A DNA stretch of 64,000 nucleotides from Streptomyces sp. NBC_00285 (GTDB taxonomy: Bacteria > Actinomycetota > Actinomycetes > Streptomycetales > Streptomycetaceae). The position numbers and the translations under genes were made by a program. Below are positions 23,933-32,805 of the stretch, in pieces (position 1 is the first letter of the stretch; each line of letters starts with the position of its first letter). Below the pieces are notes generated by a model. The model saw only the letters and a program-made list of their open reading frames with translations, had not been told where the DNA came from and searched no databases. Location: positions 6,758,001-6,822,000 of the forward strand of contig NZ_CP108055.1 in the NCBI RefSeq assembly GCF_036174265.1. The letters are read 5' to 3'.

Positions 23933-24790
23933 TCAGCCCCGCAGGTCGGACAGGTCCTCGTCGCTGAGGCTGAGCTCGTTCGCCGCGAGGTTCTCCATCA
24001 GGTGTTCAAGGGAACCGGTACCCGGAATCGCCAGCACCGTCGGCGAGGTCGCCAGCAGCGAGGCGATCGCAACCTGCGCTGAGGTCGCGCCCAGACGTGC
24101 CGCGACCTTGTCGAGCCGTTCGGCGTCGGGCGTGCCGCCGCCGATTCCGCCGCCGAGCGGGAAGTACGGAACGTAAGCGATGCCCGCTTCCTCGCTTTCC
24201 GCCAGCAGTGCCATGTCACCGGTGTGCCGGTTCTGCACCGCCGCGACGGGTGCGATCGCCCGGGCCTCGGCGAGTTGGGCGGCGTCGACGTTGCTGACGC
24301 CCAGGTGCCGGATCAGCCCCTCCGCGCGGAGTGCGGCCAGGACGGCGAACCGTTCGGCGATCGACTCGCCACCCGGCCCGGTCATCCCGCCGACCCGCAG
24401 ATAGACCAGGTCGAGCCGGTCGAGACCGAGACAGCGCAGATCCGCCTCGACCAGGCCGCGCAGCTGATCAGCCGTCGCCTGCCCGCTCGGCACGCCGTTC
24501 GGCCCGGGCAACGGCCCCACCTTCGTCGCGATCACCAGGTCGTCACGGTAGGGGGCCAGTGCCGTACGGATCAGCTCGTTGGCCCACACCGTGTCCCTGC
24601 CGTAGAAGCCGGCCGTGTCGATGTGGTTCACGCCCAGTTCCACGGCCCGGCGGAGCACCGCGATGCCCGTACCGGGATCTCGCGCAGGACCGGCGAAGGT
24701 GCCCATCGCCAGGCGCATCGCGCCGAATCCGAGCCGATTGATCGTCAGCTCTCCGCCGAGGGAGAAAGTTTTGATCGCCATGACGCTCAT
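23933..24790 (-). CDS. aldo/keto reductase
   Basis: A TIM-barrel aldo/keto reductase of about 285 residues. It has LGFGAMRLAMG, DTAGFYG with the catalytic Tyr, IATKVG with the Lys, GVSNVD and IPGTGSLEHLMEN at the C-terminus, which binds NADP. The position after YLRVGG, where most AKRs have His, appears altered: the family's LHR/QxH motif reads LVYLRVG here. Several ATGs lie near the start; 24790 or 24781 are most likely. It is divergent from a helix-turn-helix regulator across a 16-bp perfect palindrome. Substrate is unknown. Confidence 0.86.
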   Translation of the reverse strand: MSVMAIKTFSLGGELTINRLGFGAMRLAMGTFAGPARDPGTGIAVLRRAVELGVNHIDTAGFYGRDTVWANELIRTALAPYRDDLVIATKVGPLPGPNGVPSGQATADQLRGLVEADLRCLGLDRLDLVYLRVGGMTGPGGESIAERFAVLAALRAEGLIRHLGVSNVDAAQLAEARAIAPVAAVQNRHTGDMALLAESEEAGIAYVPYFPLGGGIGGGTPDAERLDKVAARLGATSAQVAIASLLATSPTVLAIPGTGSLEHLMENLAANELSLSDEDLSDLRG

Positions 24791-24822
24791 GGTGTCCGCC
24801 GCCATGACTCCCACCGAGCTCG

Positions 24823-24838
24823 TGGCAGCTTGCTGCCA
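24823..24838. promoter_or_regulatory. 16-bp palindrome, candidate operator
   Basis: TGGCAGCTTGCTGCCA has 7-bp arms and a 2-base centre. It lies between the divergent aldo/keto reductase and regulator genes and overlaps the likely regulator promoter (CAGACT at 24837-24842). Confidence 0.55.
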
Positions 24839-24848
24839 GACTGGCGGG

Positions 24849-25514
24849 ATGCGGAACGAAGAGGTGTTCTCAGTGCGCGGAGATGAGGAGTTGATCGCGC
24901 GCGCGGGTCATCTCTTCGAGTCCGCGCGGACCGAGTTCCTGTGCGCCGCCCGGGATCTCAGGACCTGGTCGCAACCCGGGGCCAGGGCCGCGGTGCGGAA
25001 CCGGATACGCGCGGCGGGTCCCGCTGCCTTCACCCCTCGGAAGCTGCTCAGCCCGGTGGCACTCGCCGACGAGGAGGCCCGCGCGCACCTGCGGCTGGTG
25101 CGGAGCAAGGGCGCTCTCGTTCGGATCAGCCCATCCCCGCTGCCGCACGAGACCATCCTCATCGACCGGCGGGTGATGATCCTTGCCGGCCGGGAGACCC
25201 CCACCGGCCGCGAGTACACCGTGACGACGTCACAGATCCTGGTCGACGGCGTCCACTCGCTGTTCCGGGCGATCTGGGACGCCGCCGTCGATCTCGAGAC
25301 CTATCTGCGCAGCGACGTCCCGCACCTCGACGCCGACGGCAGCATGATCCTCAAAGCCCTCGCTTCGGGCCTCACCGACGCATCGGCGGCCAAACGGCTC
25401 GGCGTCTCCCTGCGCACCTACCGACGGCGCGTGGCCGAGTTGATGGCCGAACTCGAGGCCGACTCCCGCTTCCAGGCCGGGCTGCGTGCAGGCGAGCTGG
25501 GGCTGCCCCGCTGA
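24849..25514 (+). CDS. LuxR-type/TrmB-like helix-turn-helix regulator
   Basis: A 221-residue protein. The N-terminal two-thirds resembles a phospholipase-D-like or TrmB-type sensor segment (HETILIDRRVMILAGRE). The last 65 residues carry a LuxR-like helix-turn-helix (MILKALASGLTDASAAKRLGVSLRTYRRRVAELM). It probably regulates the divergent aldo/keto reductase and itself through the palindrome between them. ATG 24849 is chosen because codon bias begins there; it lies six bases after a CAGACT -10-like hexamer. The signal sensed is unknown. Confidence 0.8.
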   Translation: MRNEEVFSVRGDEELIARAGHLFESARTEFLCAARDLRTWSQPGARAAVRNRIRAAGPAAFTPRKLLSPVALADEEARAHLRLVRSKGALVRISPSPLPHETILIDRRVMILAGRETPTGREYTVTTSQILVDGVHSLFRAIWDAAVDLETYLRSDVPHLDADGSMILKALASGLTDASAAKRLGVSLRTYRRRVAELMAELEADSRFQAGLRAGELGLPR

Positions 25515-25515
25515 C

Positions 25516-25785
25516 CTAGGAAGAACCAGTCGGCCGAGGGCGGTCCCCGCTCGGCGGCTCCTCCGTCCAGGTGAATCCCGCCAGGCCCGCCGGCGGGGTC
25601 CGTGAGGACTCGTCCAGCGGCGCCGGCACGTGGCGTCGGCGTACCAGCCACACCAGCGAGGACAGCAGCCAGCCCGCCGCGATCATGATGACCAGCGTTC
25701 CCAGGATCAGCGCCGCCGAGCCCAGGAAGCCGAACTTCGTCAGCATCCAGGGAATCTGATCCTCACCGCATCCGCACGCGTTCAT
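25516..25785 (-). CDS. small single-span membrane protein, unknown
   Basis: An 89-residue protein. MNACGCGEDQIPWML precedes one long hydrophobic helix (about 16-47, ALILGTLVIMIAAGWLLSSL). A basic stop-transfer RRR and a Pro-rich cytoplasmic tail follow. I do not recognise a family. Convergent with the helix-turn-helix gene, ending one base after its stop. ATG 25785 is chosen because upstream codons lack bias. Confidence 0.55.
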   Translation of the reverse strand: MNACGCGEDQIPWMLTKFGFLGSAALILGTLVIMIAAGWLLSSLVWLVRRRHVPAPLDESSRTPPAGLAGFTWTEEPPSGDRPRPTGSS

Positions 25786-26081
25786 GGGGGGAAGGCTTCC
25801 CAGCTCACGCCGGTCGATCGCGCTGCGTGGCGCAATCGTCGCGCGGTGGTGATGATTCCGGGACCCCGTTGCCGTTCCGCACCGGTTCCACCCTCGCGGA
25901 GTTCCGAAAGGTGAACAGATCAGCATGCGAAAGCGTAGGCATGGTATGCGTGGACAAACGGGGTTCCTACCCATCTCCATCCACCCCCATGCGTCGAGCG
26001 GCCAAAATTTCTTCCTCTTGGAGGTTGAACTTTTGTTGATCGAGGGTCGGTCGGCCACTCCCGCGTCCTACGCTTAAGAGG

Positions 26082-27314
26082 GTGAAGCAACTGATGTCAC
26101 CAGAGGCCGAGGTCGATCTTCCCGGGGAAGCCGCGCTTCCCGGTGCGCTGAGCGACGAACTGCACGCCGAACTCGTGCTGTTCCGGCGTGACTTGCACAT
26201 GCACCCGGAGCTCGGCAACCAGGAGTTCCGCACCACCGCGGCGATCAAGGAGCGGCTGGAGAAGGCCGGGCTGAAGCCGCGCGTGCTCGCCGTCGGGACC
26301 GGCCTCGTCTGTGACATCGGGGAGTGGGACGGCGAGCGGCCCATGCTCGCCCTGCGCGCCGACATCGACGGCCTGCCCATCCCGGACATGAAGACCGAGT
26401 GCTCGTACCGGTCGACCGTGCCCGACCGGGCACACGCGTGCGGACACGACGTTCACACGACCGTGGTGCTGGGTGCGGGGCTCGTCCTCGCCGACCTCCA
26501 GAAGAGGGGACTGCTGCCGCGGCCCGTGCGGCTGCTCTTCCAGCCCGCCGAGGAGGTGCTGCCCGGCGGTGCCGCCGACGCCATCGAGTGCGGGGTGCTG
26601 GAGGGCGTCGGCAAGATCCTCGCCGTGCACTGCGACCCGAGGGTCGACGCCGGGCGGATCGGGCTCAAGGCCGGTGCGATCACCTCTGCCTGCGACCGGC
26701 TGGAGATCTCCCTCGACGGTCCCGGTGGGCACACCGCCCGGCCGCATCTGACGACCGACCTCGTCACCGCCGCCGCCCGTGTCGTCACCGACGTGCCCGC
26801 GGTCGTCGGCCGGCGGGTCGACACCCGTGCCGGCCTCGCCGTGACCTGGGGGCGGATCGAGTCGGGGCACGCCCCCAATGTCATCCCGCAGCACGCCGAG
26901 CTCTCCGGGACCGTGCGCTGTCTGGACCTCGACACCTGGCGGCAGGCCCCGGACATCGTCGTCGCGGCGATCGACGAGGTCGCCAATCTGCACGGCGCCA
27001 AGTCGGAGATCAACTACGTCCGCGGTGTCCCGCCCGTCGTCAACGACGCGGACGTCACCGGGCTGATCCGCGAGGCCATGACCGCCCGGCGCGGCGCCGA
27101 CTCCGTGGAGAGCACCGAGCAGAGCCTCGGCGGGGAGGACTTCTCCTGGTACCTGGAGCACGTGCCGGGCGCCATGGCGCGGCTCGGGGTCCGTCCTCCG
27201 GGGGAGCGGACCGTGCGCGACCTGCACCAGGGTGACTTCGACGCCGACGAGTCGGCGATCACGGTCGGTGTCGAACTGTTCACGGCGGCGGCACTGCTGG
27301 ACGCCGCGAAGTGA
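26082..27314 (+). CDS. M20-family amidohydrolase
   Basis: A 410-residue metallopeptidase-family amidohydrolase (HipO/IAL-like). It has RRDLHMHPELG, the LRADIDGLPI strand and HACGHDVHT with metal ligands. FQPAEEVLPGGA supplies the catalytic Glu, and GGEDFSWYLEHVPG the C-terminal His/Glu region. The lid domain lies about 200-310. The family hydrolyses N-acyl amino acids or related amides; substrate is not shown. GTG 26082 lies seven bases after TACGCT, so a leaderless mRNA is likely. It ends at a strong terminator before the nucleoside block. Confidence 0.88.
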   Translation: MKQLMSPEAEVDLPGEAALPGALSDELHAELVLFRRDLHMHPELGNQEFRTTAAIKERLEKAGLKPRVLAVGTGLVCDIGEWDGERPMLALRADIDGLPIPDMKTECSYRSTVPDRAHACGHDVHTTVVLGAGLVLADLQKRGLLPRPVRLLFQPAEEVLPGGAADAIECGVLEGVGKILAVHCDPRVDAGRIGLKAGAITSACDRLEISLDGPGGHTARPHLTTDLVTAAARVVTDVPAVVGRRVDTRAGLAVTWGRIESGHAPNVIPQHAELSGTVRCLDLDTWRQAPDIVVAAIDEVANLHGAKSEINYVRGVPPVVNDADVTGLIREAMTARRGADSVESTEQSLGGEDFSWYLEHVPGAMARLGVRPPGERTVRDLHQGDFDADESAITVGVELFTAAALLDAAK

Positions 27315-27326
27315 TCCGGGCGTGAC

Positions 27327-27350
27327 GAACGGCCTCTTCGGAGGCCGTTC
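27327..27350 (+). terminator. hairpin terminator with TTCG tetraloop
   Basis: GAACGGCCTC and its complement form a 10-bp stem closed by TTCG, a very stable tetraloop, 13 bases after the amidohydrolase stop codon. Confidence 0.85.
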
Positions 27351-27486
27351 CGCCGACCGGCGCAACATGCTCGTAAGCCAATCGTGCGCACATCGAAATC
27401 CCGGTGTGCGACGCCCGTAGAGCCTCAGTTCAGACGGTGTTTGCCTCGAATCGATAACGGCTTCGGGAGAGGTCTGTTTCCGACAT

Positions 27487-27502
27487 CTACGCGCGTTACG
27501 AT
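27487..27502 (+). promoter_or_regulatory. nucleoside-regulon operator and -10 upstream of the lipoprotein gene
   Basis: CTACGCGCGTTA (27487-27498) matches the palindrome CTACGCGCGTAG at 10 of 12 positions and runs into a TACGAT -10 hexamer (27497-27502). About 100 bases of leader follow before GTG 27603. The rest of 27351-27602 has no other feature I can support. Confidence 0.55.
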
Positions 27503-27602
27503 GCCGCGAAGCCGACGCCGCAGGGGCGTCCAGGCCCGGGCACTGGCATGGTGCTCACATGAAGCGCCGACAAGGCGCTCAGGTCAGGTGAAGGAGCCTC
27601 CC

Positions 27603-28667
27603 GTGCGCCGGGTAGCCAAGCTTTCCGCTGCGTGTATCGCAACCGCAGCTCTCGCACTGACTGCCACAGCCTGTGGCAGCACCTCCTCCGAGAACGACAG
27701 CCCGTCCTCCTCCTCGTCTTCGGACGGCGGCAAGGGCAGCATCAAGATCGGCCTCGCCTACGACGTCGGCGGCCGTGGCGACCGCTCCTTCAACGACTCC
27801 GCCGCGCGCGGTGCCGACAAGGCCGAGAAGGAGTTCGGCGGTTCCATCAAGGAACTGACCGCCAAGAGCTCCGACACCGAGGCCGACCGCGAGCAGCGCC
27901 TGACCGACCTCGCCGACGCCGGCTACAACCCGATCGTCGCCATCGGCTTCTCCTACGCCACCTCGGTCGACAAGGTCGCCGCCAAGTACCCGAAGGTCAA
28001 CTTCGGCCTCATCGACGCGGTCGCGACCGCCAAGAACGTCGACAGCATCACCTTCACCGAGGAGCAGGGTTCCTACCTGGCCGGTGTCGCCGCGGCGCTG
28101 AAGACAAAGAAGGACCACGTCGGCTTCATCGGCGGCGTGGACACCCCGCTGATCAAGAAGTTCGAGGCGGGCTACGCCCAGGGCGTCAAGGACACCAACC
28201 CCAAGGTCAAGGTCGACGTCCAGTACCTGACCCACGGCTCGGACTTCTCCGGATTCGCCAGCCCCGACAAGGGCAAGGAGGCCGCGTCCGGCATGCTCGA
28301 CAACGGCGCGGACGTCATCTACGCCGCCGCCGGCTCCTCCGGCAACGGCTCGATCGAGGCCGTCTCCGGCGTCAAGGGCGCCTGGGCCATCGGCGTGGAC
28401 TCGGACCAGTACAACATCCAGGGTCTGAGCAAGTACAAGGCGTCGATCCTCACCTCGATGGTCAAGAACGTCGACGTCGGCGTCTACGACTTCATCAAGT
28501 CCGTCAAGGACGGCAAGCCGCTGACCGGCAACCAGATCTACTCCCTCGCCAAGGGCGGTGTCGGCCTGGCCACCAGCGGTGGCTTCATCGACGACATCCA
28601 GACCCAGCTGGACGCCGCGAAGAAGAAGATCGTCGACGGCACCATCAAGGTCAAGACCACCACGTGA
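27603..28667 (+). CDS. BMP/PnrA-family nucleoside-binding lipoprotein
   Basis: A 354-residue substrate-binding lipoprotein of the Med/BMP (PnrA) family, which captures purine and pyrimidine nucleosides outside the membrane. The signal peptide ends in the lipobox LTATAC (Cys24), followed by a Ser-rich linker (about 25-45). The mature part has GLAYDVGGRGDRSFNDSA, IGFSYATSVDKVA, VGFIGGVDTPLIKKFEAGY and GVDSDQYN, all typical of the family. GTG 27603 has AAGGAG six bases upstream. It is separated from the ABC genes by hairpins, which may let the binding protein be made in excess. Confidence 0.93.
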   Translation: MRRVAKLSAACIATAALALTATACGSTSSENDSPSSSSSSDGGKGSIKIGLAYDVGGRGDRSFNDSAARGADKAEKEFGGSIKELTAKSSDTEADREQRLTDLADAGYNPIVAIGFSYATSVDKVAAKYPKVNFGLIDAVATAKNVDSITFTEEQGSYLAGVAAALKTKKDHVGFIGGVDTPLIKKFEAGYAQGVKDTNPKVKVDVQYLTHGSDFSGFASPDKGKEAASGMLDNGADVIYAAAGSSGNGSIEAVSGVKGAWAIGVDSDQYNIQGLSKYKASILTSMVKNVDVGVYDFIKSVKDGKPLTGNQIYSLAKGGVGLATSGGFIDDIQTQLDAAKKKIVDGTIKVKTTT

Positions 28668-28673
28668 CCTGAC

Positions 28674-28731
28674 GGTTCCCGCGGGAACCGCGGCTCGGCG
28701 AGGGGGCGTTCACCCACCCCCTCGCCGAGCC
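28674..28731 (+). terminator. two consecutive hairpins between lipoprotein and ABC genes
   Basis: A 16-bp palindrome GGTTCCCGCGGGAACC (28674-28689) is followed by a 15-bp stem (28692-28706 with 28717-28731, 10-base loop). Together they should stop most transcripts from the lipoprotein gene. Confidence 0.8.
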
Positions 28732-28748
28732 ATAACAATGTGTCAACT

Positions 28749-28760
28749 CTACGCGTGTAG
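28749..28760 (+). promoter_or_regulatory. nucleoside-regulon operator upstream of the ABC transporter operon
   Basis: CTACGCGTGTAG differs from CTACGCGCGTAG at one position. It overlaps the -35 region expected for a TAGCGT hexamer at 28776-28781. Confidence 0.65.
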
Positions 28761-28835
28761 CACCGAGTTGCCGCGCTAGCGTCGCCGACGCCTGCCCTCC
28801 CCTATGCAGCCCCTTTCCCCCGAGGAGAGTGCGCC

Positions 28836-30395
28836 ATCAACGCGTCCAGCCCTCCAGCTGCCGTCGAACTGCGCGGCATCACCAAGCGATTCCCCGGCGT
28901 CGTCGCCAACAAGGACATCGACATCACCGTCCGCACGGGCACCGTGCACGCCCTGTGCGGTGAGAACGGCGCCGGCAAGTCCACCCTGATGAAGATCCTC
29001 TACGGCATGCAGCAGCCGGACGAGGGCACCATCACGGTGAACGGCGAGACGGTCACCTTCAGCAACCCCGCCGACGCCATCGCCCGCGGCATCGGCATGG
29101 TGCACCAGCACTTCATGCTGGCCGACAACCTCACCGTCCTCGAGAACGTCGTCCTCGGTGCGGAGAAGCTGTACGGCATCGGCGGCAAGGCCCGCGCGAA
29201 GATCAAGGAGGTCTCCGACGCGTACGGCCTGAACGTACGCCCGGACGTCCTGCTGGAGGAGCTCGGCGTCGCCGACCGCCAGCGGGTGGAGATCCTCAAG
29301 GTCCTCTACCGCGGCGCCAAGACCCTCATCCTCGACGAGCCCACCGCCGTCCTCGTGCCGCAGGAGGTCGACGCCCTCTTCGACAACCTGCGCGGGATGA
29401 AGGCCGAGGGCCTCACGGTCATCTTCATCTCCCACAAGCTGGGCGAAGTCCTGTCCGTGGCCGACGAGATCACCGTCATCCGCCGCGGCACCACCGTCGG
29501 CACGGTCGAGCCGGCCGGCACCACCACCAAGCAGCTCGCCGAGCTGATGGTCGGCAGCGAACTGCCCACGCCGGAGACCGAGGAGTCGACGGTCACCGAC
29601 GTCCCGCTGCTGAAGCTGGACGGACTGCGCCTGGCCCAGACCGACCTCGACGGCGTCGAGCGCGTCGTCCTCGACGACATCACCTTCACCATCCACCAGG
29701 GTGAGGTCCTCGGCATCGCCGGCGTGGAGGGCAACGGCCAGTCGGAACTGGTCGAGGCGATCATGGGCATCCGTGACCCGGACGCCGGCGTCATCACGCT
29801 GGGCGACACCGACATCTCCCACGTCCCCACCCGCCGCCGCCGCGAGGCCGGCGTCGGTTACATCCCGGAGGACCGTCACCGCCACGGCCTGCTCCTGGAA
29901 GCCCCGCTGTGGGAGAACCGCATCCTCGGCCACGTCACCGAGAGGCCCAACTCCCGCGGCCAGCTGCTCGACATCAAGGCGGCCCGCACCGACACCGAGC
30001 GCATCATCGAGGCGTACGACGTCCGTACCCCCGGCATCGACGTCACCGCCGCCTCCCTGTCCGGCGGCAACCAGCAGAAGCTGATCGTCGGCCGCGAGAT
30101 GAGCCACGCGCCCAAGCTGCTCATCGCCGCCCACCCCACCCGCGGTGTGGACGTCGGCGCGCAGGCCGCGATCTGGGACCACATCCGCGAGGCCCGCCGC
30201 GAGGGCCTGGCCGTGCTGCTGATCTCCGCCGACCTGGACGAGCTCATCGGCCTCTCCGACACCCTGCGGGTGATGTACCGCGGCCGTCTGGTCGCCGACG
30301 CCGACCCCGCCACGATCACCCCCGAGGAGCTCGGCTCCGCCATGACGGGTGCGGCCACCGGCCACCTGGAGCACGCAGAGGACGACGCCCGATGA
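28836..30395 (+). CDS. nucleoside ABC importer ATPase, apparent ATC start codon
   Basis: A tandem ABC ATPase of the CUT2/BmpB type (519 residues if started at ATC 28836). The first cassette has ELRGITKRFPGVVANKDID, Walker A at 42-50 (GENGAGKST) and LILDEPTAVL. The second has a degenerate Walker A (GVEGNGQSE), LSGGNQQKL and AAHPTRGVD. No ATG, GTG or TTG lies in frame upstream of Walker A except GTG 28944, which would delete the first two strands. GAGGAG (28822-28827) sits eight bases before ATC 28836, so non-canonical initiation is the best explanation. It overlaps the first permease gene by ATGA. Confidence 0.9.
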   Translation: MNASSPPAAVELRGITKRFPGVVANKDIDITVRTGTVHALCGENGAGKSTLMKILYGMQQPDEGTITVNGETVTFSNPADAIARGIGMVHQHFMLADNLTVLENVVLGAEKLYGIGGKARAKIKEVSDAYGLNVRPDVLLEELGVADRQRVEILKVLYRGAKTLILDEPTAVLVPQEVDALFDNLRGMKAEGLTVIFISHKLGEVLSVADEITVIRRGTTVGTVEPAGTTTKQLAELMVGSELPTPETEESTVTDVPLLKLDGLRLAQTDLDGVERVVLDDITFTIHQGEVLGIAGVEGNGQSELVEAIMGIRDPDAGVITLGDTDISHVPTRRRREAGVGYIPEDRHRHGLLLEAPLWENRILGHVTERPNSRGQLLDIKAARTDTERIIEAYDVRTPGIDVTAASLSGGNQQKLIVGREMSHAPKLLIAAHPTRGVDVGAQAAIWDHIREARREGLAVLLISADLDELIGLSDTLRVMYRGRLVADADPATITPEELGSAMTGAATGHLEHAEDDAR

Positions 30396-31519
30396 AGAAG
30401 CTGACCCAACGCATCGACAGGGAGCGGCTGCTCCTGGGCCTCGCGGCGCCGCTGCTCGCGATCGTCGCCGCGCTCGTCGTCACCACCCTGGTGATCCTCG
30501 CCACCGGCAAGAACCCGGGCGCCGCGTTCAGCGACATGCTGACCTACGGCACCGCCAGCGACAGCCAGGTCTACATCCTCAACAAGGCGACGACGTACTA
30601 CCTGGCGGGCGTCGCGGTGGCCATCGGCTTCCGCATGAACCTGTTCAACATCGGCGTCGACGGCCAGTACCGGATCGCCGCGTTCTTCGCCGCCGTCCTC
30701 GGCGGCGCACTGACCACGCCCGGCTGGATCTCCATCCCGCTGATCATCCTGTGCGCCATGGGCACCGGCGCCGTGTGGGCGGCCATCGCGGGCATCCTCA
30801 AGGTGACCCGCGGGGTCAGCGAGGTCATCTCGACGATCATGCTCAACTCGATCGCCACCGCGATCATCGCCTACCTGCTCCAGCCCGGAAAACTCGCCGA
30901 ACTCCAGGCCGGCGGCACGGTCGTCTCCACCAAGCCGCTGCCGAAGTCGTCGTACTTCTTCCAGATCGACACTGGCGCGGCCGGCGAGCTGTGGGGCTTC
31001 ATCGTCATCGCCGTGCTCGTCGGGGTGGCGTACTGGTTCGTCCTTGGCCGCACCCGGTTCGGCTTCGACCTGCGCACCGTCGGCCAGTCCGAGTCGGCCG
31101 CCGCCGCGAGCGGTGTGTCCGTGAAGAAGATGATCGCCACCAGCATGGTCATCTCGGGCGCGGTGGCCGGTCTCATCGGCATGCCGACCCTGCTCAACGA
31201 CAGCCACCAGTTCAGCAACGACTTCCCGACCGGCATCGGCTTCACGGGTATCGCCATCGCGCTGCTCGGCCGCAACAACCCGGTGGGCATCGCGCTGGGC
31301 GCGCTGCTGTGGGGCTTCCTGGAGCGCACCACCAACCACCTCGAGTTCGAGGGCTACGACAAGGAAATCCTCGGCGTCATCCAGGGCGTCATCGTCCTGT
31401 GCGTCGTCATCGCCTATGAGGTCGTACGCCGCTACGGCCTGAAGCGCCAGCAGCAGCGGGTCGGCGCCGAGCTCGCCGCCCAGGCCGCGGCCCCGACCCA
31501 GAAGCAGGAGGTGGCGTGA
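30392..31519 (+). CDS. nucleoside ABC importer permease 1
   Basis: A 375-residue inner-membrane permease of the branched-chain/CUT2-like family (PnrC/BmpC type). There are about nine hydrophobic helices. The family's cytoplasmic coupling region lies near LRTVGQSESAAAASGVSVKK, and FTGIAIALLGRNNPVGI lies near the C-terminus. ATG 30392 overlaps the ATPase stop (ATGA). It pairs with the second permease encoded immediately downstream to form the heterodimeric channel. Confidence 0.9.
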   Translation: MKKLTQRIDRERLLLGLAAPLLAIVAALVVTTLVILATGKNPGAAFSDMLTYGTASDSQVYILNKATTYYLAGVAVAIGFRMNLFNIGVDGQYRIAAFFAAVLGGALTTPGWISIPLIILCAMGTGAVWAAIAGILKVTRGVSEVISTIMLNSIATAIIAYLLQPGKLAELQAGGTVVSTKPLPKSSYFFQIDTGAAGELWGFIVIAVLVGVAYWFVLGRTRFGFDLRTVGQSESAAAASGVSVKKMIATSMVISGAVAGLIGMPTLLNDSHQFSNDFPTGIGFTGIAIALLGRNNPVGIALGALLWGFLERTTNHLEFEGYDKEILGVIQGVIVLCVVIAYEVVRRYGLKRQQQRVGAELAAQAAAPTQKQEVA

Positions 31520-32805
31520 TGACTGCCACGATGACCGACACACCGCCGCCCGCGGCGCCCAAGGCGGACAACGCCGGCCCCCGTTCGGGCCGTTCGGTCG
31601 GCCAGATCCTGATGATCGTCGCCGGCGCGCTGCTGCTCGTCGCCGCGGTCCGGGTCATCTCCGGCTCCGACCAGCTCACCTCCGAGGGCCAGGTCTCCGC
31701 CGCGCTCAGCCTCGCCGTGCCGATCGGCCTCGCGGGCCTGGCCGGTCTGTGGTCCGAGCGGTCCGGCGTCGTCAACATCGGCCTCGAAGGCATGATGATC
31801 CTCGGCACCTTCGGCGCCGGCTGGATCGGCTGGCAGACCAACCCCTGGCTCGGCCTGCTGTGCGGCATCGGCTTCGGAGTCGTCGGCGGCCTGGTGCACG
31901 CGGTCGCGACCGTCACCTTCGGCGTCGACCACATCGTCTCCGGTGTCGCGATCAACCTGCTCGCGGTGGGCACCACCCAGTACCTCGCCAAGCTCTTCTT
32001 CACCGAGGGCAAGGCGGCCGACGCGGGTGCCAACCCCAAGCAGTCCCCGCCCGTGGACTCGCTGCCCACCTTCGACGTACCGGGCCTGTCGAGCGGACTG
32101 CACTCCATCGAGAACCACCACTGGTTCCTGATCTCCGACATCGCCGGCATCCTCGGCGGCTTCGTCACCGACCTGTCCGTGGTGACGGTCCTGGTGATCG
32201 CGCTGTTCGTGGGCAGCTGGTGGCTGCTGTGGCGCACCCCGTTCGGTCTGCGCCTGCGCTCCTGCGGTGAGAACCCGATCGCCGCGGAGTCCCTCGGCGT
32301 CAACGTCTACCGGTACAAGTACGCGGCCGTGGCCGTCTCAGGTGGCCTCGCCGGCCTCGGCGGCGCCTTCCTGGCGCTCGTCACCTCGCACACCTACCTG
32401 GAGGGCCAGACCGGCGGACGCGGCTACATCGGTCTCGCCGCCATGATCTTCGGCAACTGGCGGCCCGGCGGCCTCGCCATGGGCGCGGGCCTGTTCGGCT
32501 ACTCCGACGCACTGCAGCTGCGCAACGGCGGCGAGACCGTCCACGCGCTGCTCCTGCTGCTGTTCGTGCTGCTCATCGCGATGGCCGGCTGGAAGCTGTA
32601 CAAGAAGGCACTGGTCCAGGGCGTGATCAGCGCGGTCGTGGCCGTGGCGGTCCTGGTCTGGTACCTGACCACCGACGAGGTCCCCAGCGACTTCGTGGGC
32701 GCCACCCCGTACGTCGTCACACTGCTGGTGCTGTCGCTGTCCGCGCAGCGCCTGCGGATGCCCAAGGCGGACGGCATGCGCTACCGGAAGGGCCAGGGCA
32801 AGTGA
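31519..32805 (+). CDS. nucleoside ABC importer permease 2
   Basis: A 428-residue permease of the same family. A hydrophilic Pro-rich N-terminus is followed by about ten helices with WSERSGVVNIGLEGMMILG and the coupling segment LRSCGENPIAAESLGVNV. GRGYIGLAAMIFGNWRPGG is a strong family mark. ATG 31519 is favoured over GTG 31516 because AGGAGGT (31505-31511) is seven bases upstream. It shares one base with the upstream stop (TGATG) and overlaps cdd downstream (GTGA). Confidence 0.9.
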   Translation: MTATMTDTPPPAAPKADNAGPRSGRSVGQILMIVAGALLLVAAVRVISGSDQLTSEGQVSAALSLAVPIGLAGLAGLWSERSGVVNIGLEGMMILGTFGAGWIGWQTNPWLGLLCGIGFGVVGGLVHAVATVTFGVDHIVSGVAINLLAVGTTQYLAKLFFTEGKAADAGANPKQSPPVDSLPTFDVPGLSSGLHSIENHHWFLISDIAGILGGFVTDLSVVTVLVIALFVGSWWLLWRTPFGLRLRSCGENPIAAESLGVNVYRYKYAAVAVSGGLAGLGGAFLALVTSHTYLEGQTGGRGYIGLAAMIFGNWRPGGLAMGAGLFGYSDALQLRNGGETVHALLLLLFVLLIAMAGWKLYKKALVQGVISAVVAVAVLVWYLTTDEVPSDFVGATPYVVTLLVLSLSAQRLRMPKADGMRYRKGQGK

